Below are positions 51,450-60,373 of a stretch of 64,000 nucleotides of DNA, one piece after another; positions within the stretch are counted from its first letter, which is position 1; each line of letters starts with the position of its first letter. This DNA comes from PXAP01 sp046483315 (GTDB lineage: Bacteria; Bacteroidota; Bacteroidia; Bacteroidales; PUMT01). The DNA is taken from positions 8,950 through 72,949 of the forward strand of contig JAWODJ010000114.1 of NCBI GenBank assembly GCA_046483315.1, read 5' to 3'. The notes beneath the pieces were generated by a model that was not told the origin of the DNA, made no database searches, and was given only the letters and a program-made list of their open reading frames with translations. The position numbers and the translations under genes were made by a program.

Positions 51450-53402
51450 ATGTCTGCAAAAATCCATATACCGGTAGATAAGGATTATTTTGTTACAAAT
51501 GTCCTTATGAACGAGTCGGTTGAGCTTCCTGCTGATGTGGAAAAGACCCTTGAATATGTGCGAAGGGATAGAGTTAAATATCCCGTGATCTTTGTTGGTA
51601 CAGGAAGTTGCGGAATAATATCGGGTGCAGGGGAAACTCTTGATGAAACAAACAGATATTTGACTGAAAGAAACATAAAAGCTGATGTTGTTGAGACAGG
51701 CTGTACAGGTTTTTGTTCCATGGAACCGTTGGTGGAAGTTCAGTTACCCGGAAAAACAAGAGTGGCGTTCAGCCATGTTACCGCCGATAAACTTCCCTAT
51801 ATACTTGACGGTATGTTCAACAGTATTGTACCCGGGGAATTTGTTTTAGGGCAGCATAAAAGTTCATCGGTGGAATTATGGAAAGATGTGCCTTTTATCG
51901 ATGAGTTGCCTTTTTATTCCTTGCAATACAGGAACCTTATGAAAAACTGGGGCCGCATAAGTCCTTTCTCAATAGAAGAATACATTGCAACAGGAGGTTA
52001 CAGGTCATATATAAAAACAATAAGGAACTATACACACGAGGAGGCCTGCGATATTGTTGAAAAAAGCGGTCTTCTGGGCAGAGGCGGTGGCGGGTTTCTT
52101 ACGGGAAAAAAGTGGAAGGTGGCACATTCTGTAATGACAGATCAGCGCTACCTGTTGTGCAATGCAAATGAAAGCGACCCCGGGGGATTTGCCAACAGGG
52201 CACTTATTGAAAGTGATCCACACAGACTTATTGAAGGGGTTATTATAGCTGCATATGCAATAGGCACATCCAAAGCCTATATTTATATCCGCAATGATTA
52301 CATAACAGCAATTGCCAGGCTGGAGGAAGCCATAGAACAGGCAAAGGATTACGGGTTGCTCGGACATAATGTATACGGCAGCGGTGTTAATATTGATATT
52401 ATTGTAAGAAAAGGTCCGGGTGCATTTGTTTGCGGTGAAGAAACTGCCATGATCAGCAGTATAGAAGGCAAACGTGGCATGCCCGGTCCAAAACCCCCTT
52501 ATCCTGCTGTTTCTGGGTTGTTTGGCAAACCCACCGTGGTGAATAATGTAGAAACGCTGTCAAATGTTCCTTCGATCTTTGAAAACGGCCCGGACTGGTT
52601 TATGTCTGTTGGCAGTGAGTCATCAAAGGGGACCAAGATACTGGTGCTATCCGGAAGAGTTCATAATCAGGGTATAATAGAGGTGCCTCTCGGAACAAAA
52701 GTGAAGGATCTTATATTTTATGCAGGAGGGGGGGTGCCCGGCAGGAAAAGTTTCAAAGCCGTGCAGATTGGCGGGCCTTCAGGTGGATTTCTGACAGGAG
52801 AAAACATTGATATACCCTATGACTTTGAATCACTTGCGGGAGAGGACGTCTATATGGGATCGGGTGGGATGATTGTGCTTGATGAAGATTGCTGTATAAT
52901 TGATACGGTAAAATACTTTATGGATTTCATCCAGAATGAAAGCTGTGGTAAATGCATTCCCTGCCGGGAAGGGACTCGCCGGATGCTGGAGGTCTATGAA
53001 AATATTACAAAACGGCCGGTAGACGAAAACGGACATTCCACACTTGAGCGGTTTAAGGGTGTAATGCAACTTGAAAGCCTGGCCGGTGTTATTAAAGATA
53101 CTTCTTTGTGCGGACTCGGACAGAAGGCACCGAACCCGGTTATCAGTTCACTTAAGTATTTCCGGAGTGAATATGAAGAGCATATTTTTGACCGCAAATG
53201 CAGTGCAGGCGTATGCACTGAACTCAGATTGTTTTATATTGATGTGGATAAATGTACCGGTTGTACAGCTTGTGCAACAAAATGCCCTGTTTCTGCAATA
53301 ATTGGTACAAAGCATCACCCTTTCTTCATTGTAGAGGAAAAGTGCATTGGCTGTGGCATATGTTATGATGTTTGCAAGTTCAGCGCCATTGGATTTAAAT
53401 AA
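51450..53402 (+). CDS. hydB: electron-bifurcating [FeFe] hydrogenase subunit HydB (NuoF-like)
   Basis: A 650-residue flavin-containing subunit. An N-terminal thioredoxin-like [2Fe-2S] domain (cysteines in GSCG, TGC and GFC, near 52-91) is followed by the NuoF core. That core has GRGGGGFLTGKKW near 211 for NADH, the FMN region GPGAFVCGEETAMISS near 325 and the [4Fe-4S] motif ESCGKCIPCREGT near 495. A C-terminal 2x[4Fe-4S] ferredoxin domain (CTGCTACATKCP and CIGCGICYDVC) closes the chain. This layout is that of HydB in trimeric bifurcating hydrogenases, which couple NADH and reduced ferredoxin oxidation to H2 formation. The ATG lies 2 bases after the hydC stop. Confidence 0.93.
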   Translation: MSAKIHIPVDKDYFVTNVLMNESVELPADVEKTLEYVRRDRVKYPVIFVGTGSCGIISGAGETLDETNRYLTERNIKADVVETGCTGFCSMEPLVEVQLPGKTRVAFSHVTADKLPYILDGMFNSIVPGEFVLGQHKSSSVELWKDVPFIDELPFYSLQYRNLMKNWGRISPFSIEEYIATGGYRSYIKTIRNYTHEEACDIVEKSGLLGRGGGGFLTGKKWKVAHSVMTDQRYLLCNANESDPGGFANRALIESDPHRLIEGVIIAAYAIGTSKAYIYIRNDYITAIARLEEAIEQAKDYGLLGHNVYGSGVNIDIIVRKGPGAFVCGEETAMISSIEGKRGMPGPKPPYPAVSGLFGKPTVVNNVETLSNVPSIFENGPDWFMSVGSESSKGTKILVLSGRVHNQGIIEVPLGTKVKDLIFYAGGGVPGRKSFKAVQIGGPSGGFLTGENIDIPYDFESLAGEDVYMGSGGMIVLDEDCCIIDTVKYFMDFIQNESCGKCIPCREGTRRMLEVYENITKRPVDENGHSTLERFKGVMQLESLAGVIKDTSLCGLGQKAPNPVISSLKYFRSEYEEHIFDRKCSAGVCTELRLFYIDVDKCTGCTACATKCPVSAIIGTKHHPFFIVEEKCIGCGICYDVCKFSAIGFK

Positions 53403-53429
53403 TTTCGGGGAACTGCTAATAATTGAGTA

Positions 53430-55154
53430 ATGATTGTTAAGATTGAAGTCAATAACAGAGTAATAAAGGCTAAAAAGGGAGAAACCATTATGTCTGCCCT
53501 CAGTGCAAACGGAATAAAGATACCTTCAATCTGCGCCATGAAGGATTTCTCCCCAACCGGTGCATGCAGAATGTGTGTTGTGGAGATTGAAGGCAGGCAG
53601 GGCCTTGTACCTTCCTGTTCCCAGCCGGTTAATGAGTGGATGAAGATCCGGACACATTCTCCCCGTGTTATTAAATCCAGAAAGACCATTGTGGAGCTGC
53701 TTCTTTCCAATCATCCTGATGATTGTCTCTATTGTGTCAGGAATGGCAAATGTGAGCTTCAGGATCTGGCAGAGGAACTTGGTGTAAGAGAGCGCCGCAT
53801 AACGGGAAAAAAGAATAAATACAAACTTGACCATTCCAGTCCCTCAATTGTGCGTGATCCCGCCAAATGTATACTTTGCGGACGATGTGTACGTGTTTGT
53901 GAGGATAAGTTATCAGTATCCGCAATTGATTTTGTTAATCGCGGAAACAATGCAATCATAGGTACGGCATATAATAAAGACCTTAATTTTTCCAGTTGTA
54001 TAAACTGCGGGCAGTGCATTATGGTTTGCCCTACGGGGGCCCTTTATGAAAAAGACAGTCTTCCGGAACTTGAAGATGCCCTCAATAACCCGGATAAGTA
54101 TGTGATAGCGCAATATGCCCCTTCGGTTACCGTCACACTGGCCGAGGAATTCGGGATCAAACCCGGAAAGGATGTCGGTGGATTGATAAACGCTGCGCTG
54201 AGGAAGATCGGGTTTAACCGGATTTTTGATACCTCTTTTGCAGCTGACCTGACTGTAATGGAGATGTCGCATGAACTTCTTAAAAGAAACGACCAGAAAG
54301 AAAAATATCCTCTGATTTCCGGATGCTGTCCCGCATGGGTAAAATTTGCCGAGCAATGGTACCCTGATCTTTTGCCGGCCGTTTCCTCCTGTAAATCACC
54401 GCAACAAATGCTGGGTGCGGTTTTAAAGGCCTATTATCCTGAAATGTCTGATATTGATTCAGACAATATCTTTTCAGTTGCAGTGGCTCCGTGTACGGCC
54501 AAAAAGTTTGAAGCCCAGAGAGAAGAGATGACCAAAAAGGGGTTGTCAGATATTGATGCCGTGCTTACAACCAGGGAACTTGCCAGACTGATAAGGCTTT
54601 ATGGTATCGATATGAATCAGATTGAACCGGAAGCAACCGATGAACCCTTCGGAATGAGAAGTTCGGCCGGAAAATTGTTCGGTGCAGCCGGGGGCATGAC
54701 CGAGGCCCTTATGCGGACTCTGCCTTATGTTGCAGGATCAAAAGATCTTTCCCGGGTTAAGTTTCAGGAATTGCGCGGTGCAAAGGCGCTGAAGAAGGCA
54801 GATATTAAGATTGGCAGGAACTGTTTCAGTTTTGCTGTTGTAAGTGGAATGTCAAATGCCATAGCACTGCTTGAAGAGATAAGGGAAGGTAAAAGTGAGT
54901 ACGATTTTATTGAAATTATGGCTTGTGCAGGAGGTTGCATTAATGGCGGAGGACAGCCCATAGGAGCGGATGAACATGCCGTACGGGCAAGGATGAAGGC
55001 TTTGTACGGCATTGATGACCAGGAGGCCATAAGGTATTCCCATAAGAATCAGGGAGTTGCTGAATTATATAAAAATTATCTTGGCCGGCCCATGGGGGAT
55101 GATTGTAAACAATTACTGCATACCAGTTATTCAGAAAGAAAAGTTCTGTTATAG
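53430..55154 (+). CDS. hydA: catalytic [FeFe] hydrogenase subunit HydA
   Basis: A 574-residue catalytic subunit. In order: a plant-type [2Fe-2S] domain (cysteines near 34-63), a His-ligated [4Fe-4S] site (HPDDCLYCVRNGKC near 93), two ferredoxin-type clusters (CILCGRC, CINCGQC) and the H-cluster domain. The three H-cluster motifs are SGCCPAW near 290, APCTAKKFE near 353 and MACAGGCINGGGQP near 495, so all four ligand cysteines are present. Motifs 1 and 2 differ slightly from the textbook TSCCPAW and MPCxxKxxE. The C-terminal small-subunit-like tail (ELYKNYLGRPM) is present. It is the active enzyme of the cluster, matured by HydG encoded at 61.2 kb. Confidence 0.95.
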   Translation: MIVKIEVNNRVIKAKKGETIMSALSANGIKIPSICAMKDFSPTGACRMCVVEIEGRQGLVPSCSQPVNEWMKIRTHSPRVIKSRKTIVELLLSNHPDDCLYCVRNGKCELQDLAEELGVRERRITGKKNKYKLDHSSPSIVRDPAKCILCGRCVRVCEDKLSVSAIDFVNRGNNAIIGTAYNKDLNFSSCINCGQCIMVCPTGALYEKDSLPELEDALNNPDKYVIAQYAPSVTVTLAEEFGIKPGKDVGGLINAALRKIGFNRIFDTSFAADLTVMEMSHELLKRNDQKEKYPLISGCCPAWVKFAEQWYPDLLPAVSSCKSPQQMLGAVLKAYYPEMSDIDSDNIFSVAVAPCTAKKFEAQREEMTKKGLSDIDAVLTTRELARLIRLYGIDMNQIEPEATDEPFGMRSSAGKLFGAAGGMTEALMRTLPYVAGSKDLSRVKFQELRGAKALKKADIKIGRNCFSFAVVSGMSNAIALLEEIREGKSEYDFIEIMACAGGCINGGGQPIGADEHAVRARMKALYGIDDQEAIRYSHKNQGVAELYKNYLGRPMGDDCKQLLHTSYSERKVLL

Positions 55155-55198
55155 CCGGAAACCTGAAAAAAGAATCCCGTCTGTCTTAATTATAATTT

Positions 55199-57190
55199 AT
55201 GTATTCTTCACATGATCATAAAAAACTTCTAATAACCCTCAAGGACCGGTGCCGGGTATGTTATACATGTGTGCGTGAGTGCCCTGCCAGGGCAATAAAG
55301 ATAATTAACGGTCAGGCAGAGGTGCTGAATGAACGTTGTATAGGATGTGGTAACTGTACCCGTGTATGCAGTCAGGGTGCCAAGGTTTACAGCCGGTCGG
55401 GACCGGAGGTTACCGGTTTACTGGAATCTCCGGGAAGGGTTGCAGCAATTGTAGCACCCAGTTTTCCTGCCGAATTCACAGAAATTGAAGATTACCGGCA
55501 ATTTGTCGGTATGATGAGAAAACTTGGATTTGACAATGTTTATGAGGTTGGTTTCGGGGCGGACCTTGTTGCACTGGAATATAAAAAAATACTTGAGGAA
55601 AAAGGTAATAAAAGGTATATATCATCTGACTGTCCGGCTATTGTAAATTATATAAGGCAATACCACCCTGACCTTGTTCCTTCACTGGCAGGTATAGTTT
55701 CTCCAATGGTGGCAATGAGCAGGGTTGTCAGGAAAAAACTCGGGAATGATATTAAAATTGTTTTCACCGGACCATGTGTTGCCAAAAAGGAAGAGTCGGA
55801 TGAAGTTGATGAAGTGCTTACATTTGCCGAGCTGAGAGAGATGTTCAGTAAAAGGGATATTGCCCCCGCCGGTATCAGTTCGTCCGAATTCGATCCTCCG
55901 GCGGCAGGTAAGGGTGCTGTTTTTCCTATCAGCAGGGGACTTTTGCAGACTGTTGATATTAAAGATAATGCCTTTGAAGGGAACATAATAGTTGCCGAGG
56001 GCAGAGAAGATTTCCAGGAAGCAATAAAAGAGTTCGAAGCAGGGCTGATAGGCGGGCAACATCTGGAACTTCTTTGCTGCGAAGGCTGCATAATGGGGCC
56101 GGGAATGTCGGAGGGAGGCAGGCATTATGTAAGAAGATCTGTTGTAAGCAATTATGTAAGAGAAAAGATAAAGAATTATGACAGGGCAGAATGGCAAAAA
56201 AGCATTGATGAATTCGGGAGGTTAGACCTGAGATGTAAATTTGAACCTGATGATCAAAGGTTGCCTGTTCCTTCGGTGGCAGAGATTAAGAAGGAGCTTG
56301 AGAAGATGGGTAAGTTTGATGCCAGGGATTTTCTGAATTGCGGTGCATGTGGTTATGAAACCTGTGAAGAGCATGCAATAGCTATAATAGAGGGACTGGC
56401 AGAGGTTGAAATGTGTCTGCCCATGACAATAGATAAACTTCACAATTCGGTTAATGACCTGGCCGTCACCAATGAAAAGCTTGTTTCAGTTCAGCAGGCA
56501 CTTAAGCAGTCAGAGAAAATGGCCAGCATGGGTCAGTTATCGGCCGGCATAGCTCATGAGTTGAATAACCCTCTTGGCGTGGTAATAATGTATTCCAATA
56601 TTATGCTTGATGAGCTGCCAAAGAATTCGGAGGCATATCCTGATTTGAAGCTCATCGTTGAGCAGGCCAACAGGTGTAAGAAGATTGTTGGCGGATTGCT
56701 GAATTTTGCCCGTAAAAACCAGGTAAATCCTGCTGATGTTGACCTGGAGAGACTTGTGAGGCAGGCATTGGATGCCATTATTATTCCGCGTAATATAAAG
56801 GTTGAAATTGATCCGGACGGAATAAATAAGAAAACTGCCCGGCTTGATTCGGAACAGATAATACAGGCCCTGACCAATTTGTTTAAGAATGCTCTTGAGG
56901 CTATGCCTGATGGTGGGGAGCTCAGAGTGGATATAAAGGATGATAACGGAAAGACAGAGTTCCATATATCTGATACAGGAACCGGTATCAGGGAAGAGGA
57001 CAGGGAGAAAATATTTGAACCCTTTTATACCACAAAGGGTATTGGTAAAGGAACCGGACTGGGTCTGGCAACGACATACGGGATAGTTAAAATGCATAAC
57101 GGGCAGATCAGTGTAATATCCAATGCGGATCCGGAAAAGGGACAGACAGGGACAAAGTTCATTGTCACACTTCCTGATAACAATGTTTAA
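55199..57190 (+). CDS. [FeFe]-hydrogenase-like domain fused to a histidine kinase
   Basis: A 663-residue sensor kinase. The N-terminus has two intact ferredoxin motifs (CRVCYTCVRECP, CIGCGNCTRVC). The hydrogenase-like domain (about 80-350) retains three of four H-cluster cysteines but has Asp at the first (SSDCPA; GPCVAKKEE and CCEGC are kept). A further Fe-S motif CGACGYETC lies near 381. A kinase module follows, with phospho-acceptor His in AHELNNPLG near 453 and HATPase boxes DTGTG and GTGLGLATTYG. It is soluble. The next two genes are a receiver and a receiver-kinase, likely partners. It probably senses redox state or H2 and phosphorylates them. The signal is inferred. Confidence 0.88.
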   Translation: MYSSHDHKKLLITLKDRCRVCYTCVRECPARAIKIINGQAEVLNERCIGCGNCTRVCSQGAKVYSRSGPEVTGLLESPGRVAAIVAPSFPAEFTEIEDYRQFVGMMRKLGFDNVYEVGFGADLVALEYKKILEEKGNKRYISSDCPAIVNYIRQYHPDLVPSLAGIVSPMVAMSRVVRKKLGNDIKIVFTGPCVAKKEESDEVDEVLTFAELREMFSKRDIAPAGISSSEFDPPAAGKGAVFPISRGLLQTVDIKDNAFEGNIIVAEGREDFQEAIKEFEAGLIGGQHLELLCCEGCIMGPGMSEGGRHYVRRSVVSNYVREKIKNYDRAEWQKSIDEFGRLDLRCKFEPDDQRLPVPSVAEIKKELEKMGKFDARDFLNCGACGYETCEEHAIAIIEGLAEVEMCLPMTIDKLHNSVNDLAVTNEKLVSVQQALKQSEKMASMGQLSAGIAHELNNPLGVVIMYSNIMLDELPKNSEAYPDLKLIVEQANRCKKIVGGLLNFARKNQVNPADVDLERLVRQALDAIIIPRNIKVEIDPDGINKKTARLDSEQIIQALTNLFKNALEAMPDGGELRVDIKDDNGKTEFHISDTGTGIREEDREKIFEPFYTTKGIGKGTGLGLATTYGIVKMHNGQISVISNADPEKGQTGTKFIVTLPDNNV

Positions 57191-57208
57191 CTATTATAAT
57201 AATCAGAA

Positions 57209-57607
57209 ATGATGAATGATCACAAAAGGACAATTCTTCTGGTAGATGATGATGAGGATTATCTTTTTCAGACCAAACTTAATATCGAACAGTTTGGTTT
57301 CAGGGTCGTAACAGCTGAAAGCCAGGCAGAGGCTGAAAAACTGCTGGAGGCATTAAAGCCCGATCTTGCAATACTTGATCTGATGATGGAGAATGAGGAC
57401 AGCGGTTTTATACTTGCTTTCAAAATGAAAAAAAGGTATCCCGATGTTCCGGTTATCATTGCAACAGCCGTAACTGCTGAAACAGGAATCTCCTTTGGGG
57501 TCAGTTCGGAGGAGGAAAGGAAATGGATCAGAGCCGACAAGTATATAGAAAAGGGGATAAGAGCCGATCAGCTTCATAAAGAGATCATTAAACTGTTAAA
57601 GATTTAG
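57209..57607 (+). CDS. stand-alone response-regulator receiver domain
   Basis: A 132-residue single-domain response regulator. The phospho-acceptor Asp is in LAILDLMM (Asp57), the acidic pocket in LLVDDDED (residues 10-17) and the switch Thr in IATAVTA near 91. No output domain is present. It is encoded between the hydrogenase-like kinase and a receiver-kinase (1 base to the next start), so it probably takes phosphate from one and passes or sequesters it. It may act as a phosphate relay or sink; no DNA-binding partner is nearby. Confidence 0.92.
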   Translation: MMNDHKRTILLVDDDEDYLFQTKLNIEQFGFRVVTAESQAEAEKLLEALKPDLAILDLMMENEDSGFILAFKMKKRYPDVPVIIATAVTAETGISFGVSSEEERKWIRADKYIEKGIRADQLHKEIIKLLKI

Positions 57608-57608
57608 G

Positions 57609-58727
57609 ATGGAAAAGCTTCATGTACTTGTGGTGGATGATGAGCCGGGAATATGTTCCGGCATAAGCAGGATATTGACAAAATATTCGGTGGGTTTTCC
57701 CTTTATGGATGAAAATATCGGCTTTGAAATCCAGGAAACATTTACCGGTGAGGACGCTATTAAGATAATTGACAGTAAGGCGCCTGATATTGTTCTTCTG
57801 GACAATAAGCTGCCTGGAATACTTGGAATAGATGTGCTTGAGTATATTAATAAAAAACGTCTTGAGTCGGTGGTATTGATGATAACATCGTATGCATCTC
57901 TCGAATTGGCTGTAAAGGCCACTAATCAGGGTGCACATGATTTTATTCCCAAACCGTTCACACCCCAGGAACTCAGGTCGGCCATTGAAAATGTCACCAA
58001 GCATATTTTCCTGAAAAGGATGACAAAAAAGCTTAACAGGGAAGGCAAACAGATCAGATTCCAGTTTCTGTCGGTACTTTCACATGAGCTGAAAGCACCA
58101 CTGAATGCCATTGAAGGTTATCTCAGAATCATGCAGGACAGGCAGGCAGGAAATGATCTGGATGCTTACACAAAGATAATTGAACGTTCGCTTGTGCGTG
58201 TAAAGGGCATGAGAAACCTGATAATGGACCTGCTCGATATTACAAAGATAGAATCCGGTAAAAAGAGAAGGATGGTAGTACCTGTAAATATTACCGGGAT
58301 TGCTAAAATTTCAATAGACACAATGGGGCCGATATCAATCCAGAAAGATGTGAAAATATACCTGGATGCTCCTGAAGAGGTTAGTTTTGATGCCGATCAG
58401 GAAGAGATCGAAATCATTTTCAATAACCTGCTTTCCAATGCTATAAAATATAATATTGAAGGAGGAAAGGTTGACTTCAGAATTGAAGACAAAAAAGAGA
58501 AGATCATTGTTTCTGTCAGGGATACGGGAATTGGTATGGGGAAGGATGAGATTCCGGCACTTTTTGATGAATTTGTCCGTATCAAAAATGAGCAGACAAA
58601 GAATATTTCAGGAAGCGGACTTGGTTTGTCGATTGTGAAAAAACTGGTCCGTCTTTATAAGGGGAGAATTAATGTGGAAAGCAGGCCGGGAGAAGGAAGT
58701 ATCTTTAAAATTGAGTTTCCCAGATGA
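57609..58727 (+). CDS. hybrid receiver-histidine kinase
   Basis: A 372-residue protein: a receiver domain first (Asp65 in IVLLDNKLPG; pocket VVDDEPG), then HisKA with the acceptor in LSVLSHELKAPLNAIEGYL (about His159), then HATPase with IFNNLLSNAIKYN, DTGIG and GSGLGLSIV. An N-terminal receiver before the kinase core lets phosphorylation control kinase activity. The gene starts 1 base after the preceding receiver's stop, so it is tightly coupled to the hydrogenase-like kinase. Likely a second step of a relay. No obvious output protein is encoded here. Confidence 0.9.
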   Translation: MEKLHVLVVDDEPGICSGISRILTKYSVGFPFMDENIGFEIQETFTGEDAIKIIDSKAPDIVLLDNKLPGILGIDVLEYINKKRLESVVLMITSYASLELAVKATNQGAHDFIPKPFTPQELRSAIENVTKHIFLKRMTKKLNREGKQIRFQFLSVLSHELKAPLNAIEGYLRIMQDRQAGNDLDAYTKIIERSLVRVKGMRNLIMDLLDITKIESGKKRRMVVPVNITGIAKISIDTMGPISIQKDVKIYLDAPEEVSFDADQEEIEIIFNNLLSNAIKYNIEGGKVDFRIEDKKEKIIVSVRDTGIGMGKDEIPALFDEFVRIKNEQTKNISGSGLGLSIVKKLVRLYKGRINVESRPGEGSIFKIEFPR

Positions 58728-58757
58728 CATATTAATAGTTAAATTAAATATTTATTG

Positions 58758-59384
58758 ATGAAGCTACCCGGAAAAACCATCGAAAGACTGAGCCAGTACA
58801 GGAGGATACTTCTGAACTGTCTCAGCATGGGTAAAACCTATATCTATTCACATGAGCTTGCAGAAATGCTAAACCTTACGGCGGTTCAGGTAAGAAGGGA
58901 TATAATGTTGATGGGATACTCCACCAGTCATAAGAAAGGTTACGATATCAGTGAGCTGGTCAATGTTATAGGTTCTATCCTTGATACACGTAAAGGTCAG
59001 AATGTCGCTGTTATAGGAGTTGGCAACCTCGGCAGGGCAATAACCGGATATTTTATGGGTAAACGCTCCAGGCTTAATATCATTGCTACTTTTGATAATG
59101 ATCCTGCAAAAGTTAACAGGGTTATCTCAGGTGTTAACTGTTATCCGGTCCAGCAGCTGGCTGACCGTATAAGGGAACTTAATATTACAATTGCCATTCT
59201 TACTGTTCCCCCCGAACATGCCGCCGGTGTTGCTGAGTCTCTGGTACTGGCGGGCATAAAAGGCATCCTCAATTTCACTTCTGTCCCGCTGAATGTCTCT
59301 CCAAATGTATATATGGAGGATTACGACATGGTAACCTCGATAGAGAAAGTGGCATATTTTGTCAAAAAGAATAACTCAGTTTAG
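58758..59384 (+). CDS. rex: redox-sensing transcriptional repressor Rex
   Basis: A 208-residue dimeric repressor that binds DNA when NAD+/NADH is high and leaves when NADH rises. The winged helix (about 1-80) contains LTAVQVRRDIMLMGY. The NADH-binding Rossmann domain begins NVAVIGVGNLGRA near 83 and is followed by the conserved TFDNDPAK region. An upstream in-frame TTG at 58755 adds one residue; the ATG at 58758 (MKLPG) is preferred. Its presence inside the hydrogenase cluster, and a Rex-like operator upstream of hydC, suggest it controls NADH-dependent H2 production. Confidence 0.95.
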   Translation: MKLPGKTIERLSQYRRILLNCLSMGKTYIYSHELAEMLNLTAVQVRRDIMLMGYSTSHKKGYDISELVNVIGSILDTRKGQNVAVIGVGNLGRAITGYFMGKRSRLNIIATFDNDPAKVNRVISGVNCYPVQQLADRIRELNITIAILTVPPEHAAGVAESLVLAGIKGILNFTSVPLNVSPNVYMEDYDMVTSIEKVAYFVKKNNSV

Positions 59385-59392
59385 TAAATTTG
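59385..59392 (+). promoter_or_regulatory. -7 element upstream of ribF
   Basis: TAAATTTG fits TAnnTTTG directly after the rex stop, 27 bases before ribF. A TTTG 23 bases upstream is slightly too far for an ideal -33. Confidence 0.4.
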
Positions 59393-59419
59393 CGGTTTTA
59401 TAATAATATCAGCAACTAG

Positions 59420-60361
59420 ATGCAGGTACATTACGGACTTGATAAGGAATTTGATATACGAAATCCCGTAATAACAACAGGTTCATTCGACGGCGTCCAT
59501 ATCGGCCACAAAACTATACTGAACCGTTTGCGAAGGCTTGCAAAAGAGGTTGATGGCGAATCGGTACTGATTACATTTCATCCTCATCCAAGGAAAATAT
59601 TGTATCCGCAAACCTCGGGCAGGGATCTGAAACTCATTAATTCTCAGAGTGAAAAAATTAAATTGCTGAAGACAACCAGGCTGGATCATCTGATAGTTGT
59701 AAATTTTACCCTGGAATTTTCGCAGATGAGTTCTGCTGATTTTATAAGGAAGATACTGGCAGGAAAATTAAAGGCCAGGAAAGTTGTTGTCGGGTTTAAT
59801 CATCATTTCGGCCATAACCGTGAAGGTGACTATGAATACCTGTATGAGCTTGGTAAATATTTTAATTTTGATGTTGAGGAGATCCCTCATCAGGATATTG
59901 ACAATGAAACAGTCAGTTCAACCAAGATCAGGAAGGCCCTGAAAGAGGGAAATATTCAGCGGGCCAACGCCTATCTTGATCATCACTATATTATAAGAGG
60001 CCGTCTGGTTAAAGGTGACCCGTGGCTTTTGTCTAAAGGCTTTCCTACACTGAGAATGCCCGTTGAGGAGGATACAAAGCTTATCCCCCCGGACGGCATT
60101 TATGCCGTTCATCTGATATCGGGTAACAAATATTACCGGGGCATGATCAAGATAAGCCGTCTCCCTGAGCTGACGGGGGGTGCCTCTGGTGAAGCCGGAC
60201 TGGAATTGCATTTGTTTGAATACAATAACAACCTGGCCGGGGAGATGGCAACGGTTTTTTTTCATAAGCGGATAAGGGATGACAGTATTTTTAATAATGG
60301 TTGTGACATTATTGAAGAACTGGAAGAGGCAAGGGAGGAGACCGAAGAACTGATATACTGA
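59420..60361 (+). CDS. ribF: bifunctional riboflavin kinase / FAD synthetase
   Basis: A 313-residue enzyme making FMN and FAD. The N-terminal adenylyltransferase shows TTGSFDGVHIGHK near 20-32 and the STKIRKAL segment near 172. The C-terminal riboflavin kinase has GDPWLLSKGFPTLRMP near 201-216 (the usual GxxxGRxxGFPTxN-like block) and DGIYAV. Family length is about 310. It sits in the hydrogenase cluster, where HydB needs FMN; the placement may be coincidental. It is followed after 12 bases by uracil-DNA glycosylase. Confidence 0.95.
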   Translation: MQVHYGLDKEFDIRNPVITTGSFDGVHIGHKTILNRLRRLAKEVDGESVLITFHPHPRKILYPQTSGRDLKLINSQSEKIKLLKTTRLDHLIVVNFTLEFSQMSSADFIRKILAGKLKARKVVVGFNHHFGHNREGDYEYLYELGKYFNFDVEEIPHQDIDNETVSSTKIRKALKEGNIQRANAYLDHHYIIRGRLVKGDPWLLSKGFPTLRMPVEEDTKLIPPDGIYAVHLISGNKYYRGMIKISRLPELTGGASGEAGLELHLFEYNNNLAGEMATVFFHKRIRDDSIFNNGCDIIEELEEAREETEELIY

Positions 60362-60373
60362 AAAACAGGATAA

